From positions 1 to 64,000 of the forward strand of contig JADGPP010000001.1 in NCBI GenBank assembly GCA_017882375.1: DNA of 64,000 nucleotides. The letters are read 5' to 3'. Positions 40,074-53,270 of this stretch are shown here, in pieces. The notes beneath the pieces were generated by a model. It was not told the origin of the DNA, ran no database searches, and saw nothing but the letters and a program-made list of their open reading frames with translations. This DNA is from Solirubrobacteraceae bacterium. Its GTDB lineage: Bacteria > Actinomycetota > Thermoleophilia > Solirubrobacterales > Solirubrobacteraceae. The translations under genes were made by a program, and so were the position numbers. Every line of letters starts with the position of its first letter. The first letter of the stretch is position 1.

Positions 40074-40131
40074 CGCCATCGTCGTCTCGTCGGGCGCCTC
40101 GATGACAGAGATGAAGTCGACGTGCCCGAGC
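40074..40131 (-). repeat. Duplicated 58-bp fragment of the GYD gene
   Basis: This stretch equals 39023-39080 except for one base by my reading and encodes GHVDFISVIEAPDETTMA in the minus frame. It has neither start nor stop of its own and lies between the two collagen-like genes, about 1.05 kb from the source and in the same orientation. Confidence 0.85.
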
Positions 40132-40251
40132 TGCGGGCCGCGGCGAGACGGCCGTGGGCGAATCGCGCCCCCGCGAAGGCGCGCCTTTACGCGCAGCGAA
40201 CGCTGGTTTAGTGTCCGCCGACCAAGCAGGCCCATCTACCGGGGGTACACG

Positions 40252-40896
40252 ATGCGCAGACATCTGAACTACGCGAATGTGGTGGCGACGCTCGCCCTCG
40301 TGTTCGCGATGAGCGGCGGAGCTCTCGCCGCCAAGCACTACCTGATCAACTCGACGAAGCAGCTCAGCCCGAAGGTGCTCAAGCAGCTCAGAGGCGCGAG
40401 CGGCACCGCCGGCGGCAAGGGAGCGCCCGGCCTCGCCGGCACGACGGGAGTTTCGGGCGCGGCGGGCAAGGAAGGGCCACAGGGCAAAGAAGGGCCGCAA
40501 GGGCTGAGCAGTGGATTCCAGGCGTTCAACGACTTTCCCGGCCTGATCGGCACGACCGAAAGGACGATCGGGACGCTGGCGGTCCCGGCCGGGAGCTATC
40601 TGGCGAGCGCCAAGGTGCGGGTGGAAAACACCAGCGCCGAACGCGTGGAAACGGAATGCAAGCTCACCAACGACGAGACCGCCGATCTCGACAAATCGAT
40701 CGTCACGTCTGAACCGCTGGACACCGGTCCGACTCACTTCGCCGGGGACGCGGCGATCTCGCTTGAAGCGTCGGCGAAAATGACTGCGCCGGGCCATTGG
40801 CTTGTCAAATGCGTCGACGACAAAGAAGTGCTGAACAGCGCAGACCTGAAGATCCACGCGGTGTCGGTCGGGAGCCTGTCGAACACGCACGCCTGA
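40252..40896 (+). CDS. Secreted collagen-like protein 2
   Basis: A 214-residue protein starting MRRHLNYANVVATLALVFAM, then SGGALAAKHYLINSTKQLSP, a short Gly-X-Y region (GTAGGKGAPGLAGTTGVSGA, GKEGPQGKEGPQGL) and a globular C-terminal domain (about 125 residues) with Cys pairs (ETECKLTNDE, WLVKCVDDKE). The N-terminal plan is shared with the protein at 39342, but the C-terminal heads differ. Surface-exposed or secreted; binding role unknown. GGGGGT precedes the ATG. Confidence 0.85.
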   Translation: MRRHLNYANVVATLALVFAMSGGALAAKHYLINSTKQLSPKVLKQLRGASGTAGGKGAPGLAGTTGVSGAAGKEGPQGKEGPQGLSSGFQAFNDFPGLIGTTERTIGTLAVPAGSYLASAKVRVENTSAERVETECKLTNDETADLDKSIVTSEPLDTGPTHFAGDAAISLEASAKMTAPGHWLVKCVDDKEVLNSADLKIHAVSVGSLSNTHA

Positions 40897-40910
40897 GCGC
40901 AGCGCGAGCA

Positions 40911-40941
40911 GCCCGTGGCGGTCGGCTCAGCCGCCACGGGC
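40911..40941. terminator. Bidirectional terminator between collagen-like gene 2 and clpB
   Basis: GCCCGTGGCGG (40911-40921) and CCGCCACGGGC (40931-40941) form a perfect 11-bp stem with a nine-base loop, immediately after the clpB stop and 15 bases after the convergent gene. No T-run. Confidence 0.65.
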
Positions 40942-43141
<2,200 letters not shown>

Positions 43142-43152
<11 letters not shown>

Positions 43153-43616
43153 CGGGTCTCCTGTTAGCCGGGCGGATGGTCGGGCGCGCAAACGGCGAGC
43201 GCGCGTCTGCGGCGCGCACGATCTCGCCGCTGCGATAGGGCACGAGCTCGGCGCGGAAGGAGCGGCGCACCTGCTCGAGCTCTTCGGCTAGCTGCACCTG
43301 GGCGTGCAGCGCCTTGACCTCGAGGTCCTCGATTCGCGCGTGCATCTCGTCGACCTGTGCCTCCAGCGCGAGCACGCGCTCGACGCCGGCGAGGTTGAGG
43401 CCGAGGTCGGTGGTCATCTCCTGGATGCGGCGCAGCCGGTCGACATCCTCCTGGGAGTACAGGCGCGTGCCCTTGGGCGAGCGCTTGGGCTCGATCAGGC
43501 CGCGCGCCTCGTACATGCGCAGCGTCTGCGGATGCATCTGCGCGAGCTCGGCGGCGACGGAGATCATGAACACGCCGCGGCCGCTCTCGACGGACACACG
43601 TGTGATGCGGGTGACG

Positions 43617-43630
<14 letters not shown>
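43142..43630 (-). CDS. hspR: HspR, MerR-family heat-shock repressor
   Basis: A 162-residue MerR-type regulator: [60 protein letters not shown], then a coiled coil ([20 protein letters not shown]). In actinobacteria HspR, with DnaK as co-repressor, represses the dnaK operon. The C-terminal tail is longer and more basic than in Streptomyces. It overlaps dnaJ by 14 bases and clpB by 11. I did not find a canonical HAIR site upstream of dnaK. Confidence 0.94.
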
Positions 43631-44804
<1,174 letters not shown>

Positions 44805-44819
44805 GTGTGCTCCTCCGGC

Positions 44820-45461
44820 CTAGGCGGCGACGACCACGCGCGCTGGGCGGATGACGCTCTCGCCGAGCCGGTAGCCGGGCTGATAGACCTCGACGACGAG
44901 CCCGCTCGCGGCACCGGCCTCGGCGGGCTGGGGGACTGTCGCCATCGCCTCGTGCACGGCCGGGTCGAACGTCTCGCCGAGCGGCGAGAAGGACTCGACG
45001 CTCAGACGCGCCAGTGCGGCGCTGAGTTCCGAGCGCACGAGACGCACGCCGTCGAGCAGCGGATCGTCGGTGGCGGCGGCGTCGAGCGCGCGGTCGAGGT
45101 TGTCGATCGCCGGCAACAGCTCCTTGGCGAGCTTGGCCACGCCGCGCTCCTGCGCGAGCGCCGACTCGCGCGCCACGCGCTTGCGATAGTTCTCGAAGTC
45201 GGCCTGCGTGCGCTGCGCGAGCGCGAGGTAGTCGTCGCGCTGCTGGGCTACGGCGACGAGCTCGTCGAGGTCGCCCTCGACCTCGGTGGCGTCGTCGCCG
45301 TCGGCCGCACCCGCGGCGCCCACCGCGCGATCGCCATCGAGCGCGCTCGCCGCCTCGCCCGAGCGCTCGGGCTCAGCCCCCGGCGCGGATGCGCCGGGGG
45401 ACTGCGCCTGCTGCTCGTCGTCGAGCTGTGAGCGGTCGACCGTCTGCTTGGAGTCAGACAT
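44820..45461 (-). CDS. grpE: GrpE nucleotide-exchange factor
   Basis: A 213-residue GrpE: long acidic N-terminus, coiled coil, then YLALAQRTQADFENYRKRVA, LAKELLPAIDNLDRALDA, and the beta domain SFSPLGETFDPAVHEAMATV, VYQPGYRLGESVIRPARVVV. It releases ADP from DnaK. Six bases separate it from dnaK; clearly the same transcript. Confidence 0.97.
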   Translation of the reverse strand: MSDSKQTVDRSQLDDEQQAQSPGASAPGAEPERSGEAASALDGDRAVGAAGAADGDDATEVEGDLDELVAVAQQRDDYLALAQRTQADFENYRKRVARESALAQERGVAKLAKELLPAIDNLDRALDAAATDDPLLDGVRLVRSELSAALARLSVESFSPLGETFDPAVHEAMATVPQPAEAGAASGLVVEVYQPGYRLGESVIRPARVVVAA

Positions 45462-45467
45462 CGCGCG

Positions 45468-47378
<1,911 letters not shown>

Positions 47379-47406
47379 GTGGGACTGCTCCTTACATACG
47401 CGGTAT

Positions 47407-47433
47407 AAATCTGAGTCACAGTGTGACAGATTT
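47407..47433 (-). promoter_or_regulatory. Palindrome upstream of dnaK
   Basis: AAATCTGAGTCACA and TGTGACAGATTT are inverted copies apart from a two-base insertion, with the perfect core GTCACAGTGTGAC. It starts 29 bases before the dnaK ATG, inside the promoter zone. It is not the standard HAIR site of HspR (CTTGAGT-N7-ACTCAAG); either this genome uses a diverged site or another regulator binds here. Confidence 0.55.
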
Positions 47434-47566
47434 TCTATAGGCTTTCAAGCGCCTCGGGCGTTGCCAAAGCGGCATCACACGGGCGGCGAACGGCGCGCAG
47501 CACCGTGGCCACGTGATTGTCGACCTATTTATGAACAACAGGGGGTTCACGCGATACCTTGTTGCA

Positions 47567-48238
47567 ATGGCCACGATAGCGACGACGGTCAGCGAGGCTG
47601 TGGAGGTCAAGCCGCGCCTGCGCGGGGTCTCCCACCAGTACGCGTTCTTCGTCTCGATCGGCTGCGGAGTGGGCCTAATTCTCGCCGCCTCCGAAGGCCG
47701 CGCGCGCCTCGCCGCGAGCATCTACGCGGTCGCCGTGTCGGCGCTGCTGGGAACGAGCGCGCTGTACCACCGCGTGACGTGGCGCCCGAGCGCGCGGCGC
47801 TGGATGCGCCGGCTGGACCATTCGATGATCTTCGTGCTGATCGCCGGCACGTACACGCCGGTGGCGCTACTGGCGCTGAAGGGGACGCTGGCGAGCACGA
47901 TCCTGATCGTGCTGTGGGCGGGCGCGCTCGGCGGCGTGATCTTCAAGCTGGCGTGGATCGACGCGCCGAAGTGGCTGCTCGCGATGGTGTACGTCGCGAT
48001 GGGGCTGGTTACGGCGGCGGTGTTCGGCGAGCTCCCCGCGGCGATCGGCTGGCTCGGCGCGATCGGCATCGCGCTCGGCGGCGTGCTTTACCTGTTCGGC
48101 GCGGTGATCTACGCGAGCGGCAAGCCGAACCCGTGGCCGAAGGTGTTCGGCTACCACGAGGTCTTCCACGCGCTCGTGCTCACGGCGGCAGGGCTGCACT
48201 ACGCGGTGATCGCCTTCGCCGTCCTGCCGCACGGCTGA
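47567..48238 (+). CDS. Hemolysin III family (PAQR-like) membrane protein
   Basis: A 223-residue protein with seven predicted membrane helices. The family residues are present: GTSALYHRVTWRPSARRW (Ser and first His), RRLDHSMIFVLIAGTYTPVA (Asp, His) and the last-helix motif YHEVFHALVLTAAGLHY (two His). In PAQR/HlyIII proteins these His and Asp hold a zinc ion; a hydrolase (ceramidase-like) activity is proposed for the superfamily. The ATG at 47567 was chosen as the start of the conserved part; an upstream GTG would add 18 residues. Confidence 0.85.
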   Translation: MATIATTVSEAVEVKPRLRGVSHQYAFFVSIGCGVGLILAASEGRARLAASIYAVAVSALLGTSALYHRVTWRPSARRWMRRLDHSMIFVLIAGTYTPVALLALKGTLASTILIVLWAGALGGVIFKLAWIDAPKWLLAMVYVAMGLVTAAVFGELPAAIGWLGAIGIALGGVLYLFGAVIYASGKPNPWPKVFGYHEVFHALVLTAAGLHYAVIAFAVLPHG

Positions 48239-48242
48239 GCGC

Positions 48243-48989
48243 CTAGCGAAACAGCGCGCGGCTGGGGCACATGCGGGCGAGCGCGCAGCGCGAGCATGCG
48301 GGCGAGCGCGCGTGGCAGGTGCGCCGGCCGTGGCGCAGCAGGTTGACGTGCAGCTCGAGCTCCTGCCCGGGCGGGGTGAGCGCGAGCATCTGGTCGTGCA
48401 GGCGCTGCAACGGCGCGCCGCCCTGCAGCAGGTGCAGGCGCGCGCCGACGCGCGAGACGTGCGTGTCGACCGGCACGTCGCGCAAGCCGTAGGCGAACAG
48501 CAACACGCAGGCGGCAGTCTTGCGCCCGACGCCGGGCAGCGCGACGAGGTAGTCGCGCGCCTGCAGCAGCGGCGCGCGCGGCAGCCAGTCGAGCGACAGC
48601 CCGTGCGGGGACCGATCGGAGATCGGCCGTCGGGGATCGTCTGAGATCGCGCGCAGGATCGCCTGGATGCGCACGGACTTGACCTTGGAGATGCCGCCCG
48701 GGCGGATCGCCTCCTCGATCTCGGCGACGGGCGCGTCGCGCACCGCCTCCCACGACGGGAAGCGCGTGCGCAGGCGCAGGAAGGCGACGTCGCGGTTGCG
48801 GTCGTTGGTCGACTGCGACAGCACGGTGAGCACGAGCTCGGCGATCGGATGGCCGTGGGGGCGCATCAACGGGATGCCGTAGACGTCGCGCAGGCGGTCG
48901 CGAACGCGCAGGACGCGGGCGCGAGACGGCGGCTTCCAGGGGGCGGCGGGCGGCTTGGAGCGGGCGCGCTTGGGGTCGCTGGGAGGCAC
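48243..48989 (-). CDS. Endonuclease III-like HhH-GPD DNA glycosylase
   Basis: A 248-residue protein with LVLTVLSQSTNDRNRDVAFL, the helix-hairpin-helix LVALPGVGRKTAACVLLFAY containing the catalytic Lys, and the Asp of DVPVDTHVSRVGARLHL. The C-terminal iron-sulfur loop is Cys-x6-Cys-x2-Cys-x5-Cys (CHARSPACSRC, then CPSRALF). It should remove oxidised pyrimidines as bifunctional glycosylase/AP lyase. It is more divergent than a typical Nth and may be the second, 'Nth-like' type seen in many actinobacteria. GTG start at 48989; an Arg-Lys-Pro-rich tail comes first. Confidence 0.88.
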   Translation of the reverse strand: MPPSDPKRARSKPPAAPWKPPSRARVLRVRDRLRDVYGIPLMRPHGHPIAELVLTVLSQSTNDRNRDVAFLRLRTRFPSWEAVRDAPVAEIEEAIRPGGISKVKSVRIQAILRAISDDPRRPISDRSPHGLSLDWLPRAPLLQARDYLVALPGVGRKTAACVLLFAYGLRDVPVDTHVSRVGARLHLLQGGAPLQRLHDQMLALTPPGQELELHVNLLRHGRRTCHARSPACSRCALARMCPSRALFR

Positions 48990-49088
48990 CGCATCACGGT
49001 ATCCGCCACGCCGCGCCGGTAGTGCCTCGCGCGAGCCGCGGGGCCGGCAGCGTGACCCGAGCAGGCGCGGCCCAGATATCCTCGCGCG

Positions 49089-49955
49089 GTGCCTGAGGCG
49101 ACCGACCACGACGGCGAGATCGACGGGCGGCCGATCTTCTGGCGCAGCGCCTCGCTCGCCGGGGGCGCAAACGGAGCCTCCGCGGCGCCAGCGGGGACGG
49201 GGGCGCGCGACGGTGCGGTGCCGCTGTACCTGCACGGAGTTCCGGACAACTCGGACCTGTGGCTGGCGTTCCTCGCGCGCAGCGGCGGTTTGGCGCCGGA
49301 CCTGCCGGGCTTCGGGCGCTCGGGCAAGCCGGGCTCGCTGCGCTTCACGATCGAGGAGTACGCGGACTTCCTCGAGGCATTCCTGGAGCTGGTCGGCGTC
49401 GAGCGCGTGAGCATGGTCGTGCACGACTGGGGCGCGGTCGGGCTCGCGTTCGCGCAGCGCCACCCCCAGCGCATCGAGCGCCTGGTGGTGATCAACGCGG
49501 TGCCTTTTCTGCCCGGCTACCGCTGGCATCGCACGGCGCGGATCTGGCGCACGCCGGTGCTCGGCGAGCTGGCGATGGGCACGATCAACGAGCGCACGCT
49601 GCGCTTCCTGTCAAAGGAGTCCAACGCAACTGCGGGGCCGATGCCGCAGGCCTGGCGCGAGAGCGTGCTCGACCACTTCGATCAGGGCACCCAGCGGGCG
49701 ATCCTGCGCCTCTATCGCAGCTCTCCGCCGGACGTCTTGGAGGCGGCCGGCGAGCAGCTGGGCGAGCTGGACGTTCCGGCGCTCGTCGTGTGGGGTCAGC
49801 GCGACCCGTACATCCCCGCTCGCTTTGGCAAGGCGTACGCCGACGTGCTCGGCGCCGAGCTGCTGGAGCTACCCGACGCGGGTCATTGGCCGTGGCTGGA
49901 CCGCCCGGACACGATCGATCGCGTGGTGGGGTTCGTCGGCGCCGCGTCGGGGTGA
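49089..49955 (+). CDS. Alpha/beta hydrolase of the haloalkane dehalogenase/epoxide hydrolase type
   Basis: A 288-residue hydrolase. The nucleophile elbow is VVHDWGAVGLAFA, with Asp as nucleophile as in epoxide hydrolases and haloalkane dehalogenases rather than Ser esterases. The oxyanion region is YLHGVPDNSDLW, the acid is in VVWGQRDPYIPA and the His in LPDAGHWPWLDRP. The substrate is unknown. GTG start at 49089; the stop overlaps the next gene by four bases (GTGA), so both are cotranslated. Confidence 0.85.
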   Translation: MPEATDHDGEIDGRPIFWRSASLAGGANGASAAPAGTGARDGAVPLYLHGVPDNSDLWLAFLARSGGLAPDLPGFGRSGKPGSLRFTIEEYADFLEAFLELVGVERVSMVVHDWGAVGLAFAQRHPQRIERLVVINAVPFLPGYRWHRTARIWRTPVLGELAMGTINERTLRFLSKESNATAGPMPQAWRESVLDHFDQGTQRAILRLYRSSPPDVLEAAGEQLGELDVPALVVWGQRDPYIPARFGKAYADVLGAELLELPDAGHWPWLDRPDTIDRVVGFVGAASG

Positions 49956-51649
49956 GCGTGCTCGGGCGCACGTTGCGCCGAGCGTTCCCGGCGTGGGCGA
50001 TCACGGCGGCGTTCGGTCTGCTGTATGTGATCGTCGCGCCACCGAGCGCCGATCTGGCGGCGGCGGGCTATCGCAGTGAACTGCTGAAGCGCGCAGGGTT
50101 CACGCTGTGGGACAACGGCTGGTATGGCGGTCACCATCTGCCCGCCTACTCGTTGCTGGCGCCGGCACTCGGCGCGCTGATCGGGGTGCAGCTGCTGGCC
50201 GCCCTCTCGATGACGCTGGCCGCGGCTCTGTTCACGCGATTGCTGGACGGCGCCTTTGCGGCGCGCGCGACGCGCGTCGCCTCGCTGTGGTTCGCGTTCG
50301 GCGCGGCGATCGGCCTGCTCGCCAACCGGGTTCCGTTCGATCTCGGCCTGGCGATCGGCATCGGCGCCCTGGTGGCGGCGCGGTCGTCGACGCACTGCTC
50401 GGGAACGCCCTGCGTCCGCCGGCGAGGATTCGCGGCCGTGCTGGCCGTCGTGTGCACGCTGGCCAGTCCGATCGCCGGGGCGTTCCTGGCGCTCGCTGCG
50501 ATCGCCTGGGCGCTGGCCGGGCGATCATCGACGGGGCCGTCGACGGAGCGCTCGTTCGCCCTCGCGCTGGCGGCCGCGGCGCTCGTGCCGATCGCGCTGC
50601 TCGTGCTCGCGTTTCCGGAAGGGGGCCCACAGCCGTTTGCCGCGTCGGCGTTCTACCCGACGCTGGCGGGCATGTTGCTGATCGTCGCTCTGATGCCGGG
50701 CGAGCAGCGCCTGCTGCGCACCGGGGCTGTGCTCTACACAGCGGCCTTGATCGGCGCCTTCCTGATCCCTACGGCGATCGGCGGCAACGTCGATCGCCTC
50801 GGCGCGCTGATGGCCGGGCCGCTGGCCGCCGCCTGCGCCCTCGCCGGTCGCTCGCGCGCGGACTCCGAGCAGCGCACGGATGCTGACGCCGGCCGGCGCG
50901 ACGCGAGCGCAAGGTGGCGCGTGCGGGCACTGATCGCGTTTGCGCCGCTGCTCGTCTACTGGCAGTGCAACGCGCCGATCGGCAACTACGCCTCGGCGGC
51001 GGACGACCGGGCGGCCAATGCCTCCTTCTACACCCCGCTGCTGCACGAGCTGCGCTCGCTGGGCGTCGGCTACGGCCCGCGGCCGGTGCGCATCGAGGTC
51101 GTCCCGACGCGCGACCACGCCGAGGCGCGCTGGGTCGCGCCACACGTGATGATCGCTCGCGGGTGGGAGCGCCAGCTCGACGTCGATCGCAACGGGCTGT
51201 TCTACAGGACGCCTTTGCGCGAGGACGAGTATGAGGACTGGCTGTCCTTTGCGGCGGTCGCCTACATCGCACTCCCCGACGCGCCGCTGGACTACTCCGG
51301 GCGCGCGGAGGCGCGCGTGGTGGGAGGGGCTCCGTCCTATCTGCGCGAAGTCTGGCGATCGCGCCACTGGCGGCTGTTCGAAGTGCTCAGAGCCACTCCG
51401 CTCTCGCCGCTTGCGAGCGCTGTTACGCAACTCGACAGCGATTCCTTCACGCTGCGGACTCCGGGCGCCGGGACCTACGACGTTCGCGTGCGCTTTACGC
51501 CCTACTGGGCGCTCGCCGGCGGACACGGGTGCGTGCGTCGTGCCCCCGGAGGCTGGACGGACGTGCAGACGCGCAGCGGCGGCGACGTGCAGGTCGTGAT
51601 CGACTTCTCGCTCTCGCGCGTGTTCGATCACGGCCCGCGCTGTCGCTGA
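49952..51649 (+). CDS. Large membrane protein of unknown function
   Basis: A 565-residue protein with about ten hydrophobic helices in the first 340 residues (from FPAWAITAAFGLLYVIVAPP on) and a soluble C-terminal part of about 220 residues (PIGNYASAADDRAANASFYT, RIEVVPTRDHAEARWVAPHV, then a beta-rich end). The plan is like membrane glycosyltransferase-type proteins of actinobacteria, but I see no catalytic motif. It overlaps the upstream alpha/beta hydrolase gene by four bases. Confidence 0.65.
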   Translation: MSVLGRTLRRAFPAWAITAAFGLLYVIVAPPSADLAAAGYRSELLKRAGFTLWDNGWYGGHHLPAYSLLAPALGALIGVQLLAALSMTLAAALFTRLLDGAFAARATRVASLWFAFGAAIGLLANRVPFDLGLAIGIGALVAARSSTHCSGTPCVRRRGFAAVLAVVCTLASPIAGAFLALAAIAWALAGRSSTGPSTERSFALALAAAALVPIALLVLAFPEGGPQPFAASAFYPTLAGMLLIVALMPGEQRLLRTGAVLYTAALIGAFLIPTAIGGNVDRLGALMAGPLAAACALAGRSRADSEQRTDADAGRRDASARWRVRALIAFAPLLVYWQCNAPIGNYASAADDRAANASFYTPLLHELRSLGVGYGPRPVRIEVVPTRDHAEARWVAPHVMIARGWERQLDVDRNGLFYRTPLREDEYEDWLSFAAVAYIALPDAPLDYSGRAEARVVGGAPSYLREVWRSRHWRLFEVLRATPLSPLASAVTQLDSDSFTLRTPGAGTYDVRVRFTPYWALAGGHGCVRRAPGGWTDVQTRSGGDVQVVIDFSLSRVFDHGPRCR

Positions 51650-51683
51650 CCCCATCGCCTCGTGTCGACTAGGCTTCTCAGTG

Positions 51684-52475
51684 ATGCTCGCCCGCGCTCG
51701 TCTCCTGCAGGCGCGCGTCCTGCCGCACGGCTGGCTTGACGCGCTGCGGCAGGTCTCGCTCTTCGCCGCCGCGTATGTCGCCTACCGGCTCGTGCGCGGA
51801 CTGGTCGAGGGCGACGCCAACGCGGCGTTCGCTCACGCCCGCGATGTGATCTCGATCGAGAGCAAGCTGCACCTGTTCATCGAGCCGAGCGTGCAGGCAT
51901 GGGCATCGAGTAGCCACCTGGTGATGGTGAGCGCGAGTTGGCTGTACGTCAACGCGCAGACGTCGATCACGCTGAGCGCGCTGCTGTATCTGTATCTGCG
52001 CCACAACCGCTCGTTCTACTTCGTGCGCAACATGTTCATGATCGCGATGGCGATCGCGCTGATCGCCTACATCGTGTTCCCGACGGCGCCGCCGCGCTTC
52101 ATGCCCGAGTGGGGCTTCATCGACAGCGTGTCGGACTTCACGGGCGTGCGCGTGTCGCATGCGAGCGGCTCGATGACAGCGCTGTTCAACCCGTACGCGG
52201 CGGTCCCGTCGATGCACGTGGCGTTCGCGCTGATGATCGGCTGGCCGCTGGCGCGCCTGGCCCGGCACCGAGCCGTGCGCGTGCTGTGGCTGGTGTACCC
52301 GTTCCTGATGACGTTCGTGATCGTCGTCACGGCCAACCACTTCATCGTCGACGCGCTGCTCGGAGCGCTGACCGCCGGCGCGTCGGCATACGGCGCACGC
52401 TGGCTGGCGCGCGCCCGGCCGAGCGTGTGGCGCTTCTCGACCGTCCCGTCCGCGCACGTACGGGCGAGCGGGTAG
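51684..52475 (+). CDS. PAP2-superfamily membrane phosphatase/transferase (Aur1/IPCS-like)
   Basis: A 263-residue protein with six membrane helices. The PAP2-type catalytic motifs are NPYAAVPSMHVAFALMIG (Ser-x-His, second motif) and VTANHFIVDALLGALTAG (His and Asp, third motif); the first Lys/Arg motif is replaced by FPTAPPRFMPE, as in Aur1/inositol-phosphorylceramide-synthase-like members. Such proteins remove phosphate from, or transfer head groups between, lipid phosphates. Directly followed by a CDP-alcohol phosphotransferase and inositol-phosphate synthase, it could dephosphorylate or use a phosphatidylinositol-phosphate; this is inference. GTG one codon upstream of the ATG is an alternative start. 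Confidence 0.82.
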   Translation: MLARARLLQARVLPHGWLDALRQVSLFAAAYVAYRLVRGLVEGDANAAFAHARDVISIESKLHLFIEPSVQAWASSSHLVMVSASWLYVNAQTSITLSALLYLYLRHNRSFYFVRNMFMIAMAIALIAYIVFPTAPPRFMPEWGFIDSVSDFTGVRVSHASGSMTALFNPYAAVPSMHVAFALMIGWPLARLARHRAVRVLWLVYPFLMTFVIVVTANHFIVDALLGALTAGASAYGARWLARARPSVWRFSTVPSAHVRASG

Positions 52476-52492
52476 GCGCGACGGCGCCAAGC

Positions 52493-53176
52493 ATGGCTCC
52501 CAGACAGCACGCCTCGCCCAGGCGCTCGCGTCGCGGCGGCTACCGCTCGGGCCGCAAGTCCGGCCAGCGCCGCGCGCGCGCGGCGATCGGCTCGGGCGAA
52601 CGCCGCAAGCTGGTGCGCAACCGCTTGATCGAGTCGCGCCTGACGCCAAACGCGATCTCGCTGACGGGCCTGGTGCTGAACATCGTCGCGGCGGTGCTCG
52701 TGTGGGAAAGGCTGTTCTTCCTCGGCGGGATCGCCTTCGTGGTCGGCTCGGTGATGGATACGCTCGACGGCCGCTACTCGCGCATGTCGGGCAAGGGCAC
52801 TCCGTTCGGCGCGTTCTTGGACTCGACGCTGGACCGCGTCGAGGAGGGGATCGTGCTGACGGCGGTCGCCGGCTACTTCGCGCTGAACGGAAACCGCGCG
52901 GCGGCGGCTGCGGTGGTCGTCGCGGTGCTCGCGTCGCTGATGGTCAGCTACACGCGCGCTCGCGCGGAGGCGCTGGGCGTGGAGTGCAAGGTCGGAATCG
53001 CCACGCGCCCGGTGCGCGTTGTGATCCTGGCGATCGGCCTGATCTTCGCGCGCGGCGCCTCGCTCGGCGACTTCGAGCTGCTGCAGCCGGCCGTGTACGT
53101 GCTCGCGGCGCTCAGCCTGGTGACGGTCGGCCAGCGCATCTGGCACGTGCGGCGCGAACTCGTCGGTGTGACCTAG
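52493..53176 (+). CDS. CDP-alcohol phosphatidyltransferase, perhaps PI-phosphate synthase
   Basis: A 227-residue membrane enzyme. The complete CDP-alcohol motif D-x2-D-G-x2-A-R-x8-G-x3-D-x3-D is at residues 89-114 (DTLDGRYSRMSGKG then GAFLDSTLD; Ser replaces the Ala). A basic N-terminal tail (APRQHASPRRSRRGGYRSGR) precedes the helices. The family joins CDP-diacylglycerol to an alcohol; with an inositol-1-phosphate synthase gene next, the actinobacterial reaction giving phosphatidylinositol-phosphate is the most likely. ATG at 52493, 17 bases after the PAP2 gene. Confidence 0.88.
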   Translation: MAPRQHASPRRSRRGGYRSGRKSGQRRARAAIGSGERRKLVRNRLIESRLTPNAISLTGLVLNIVAAVLVWERLFFLGGIAFVVGSVMDTLDGRYSRMSGKGTPFGAFLDSTLDRVEEGIVLTAVAGYFALNGNRAAAAAVVVAVLASLMVSYTRARAEALGVECKVGIATRPVRVVILAIGLIFARGASLGDFELLQPAVYVLAALSLVTVGQRIWHVRRELVGVT

Positions 53177-53270
53177 CGCGGGCGGCGGAGTAGTCTCCGC
53201 TAAGCCAACAAACCTTCCTTGACCGCGCCTCGGCCCCAGCGCCGAGCCCTCACAAAAGGATATTTCTCTC

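Noticed and set aside
47379-47470. Canonical HAIR site for HspR upstream of dnaK
   Set aside because: Only a lone CTTGAAA half is seen at about 47443-47449; the ACTCAAG partner at seven bases is missing.
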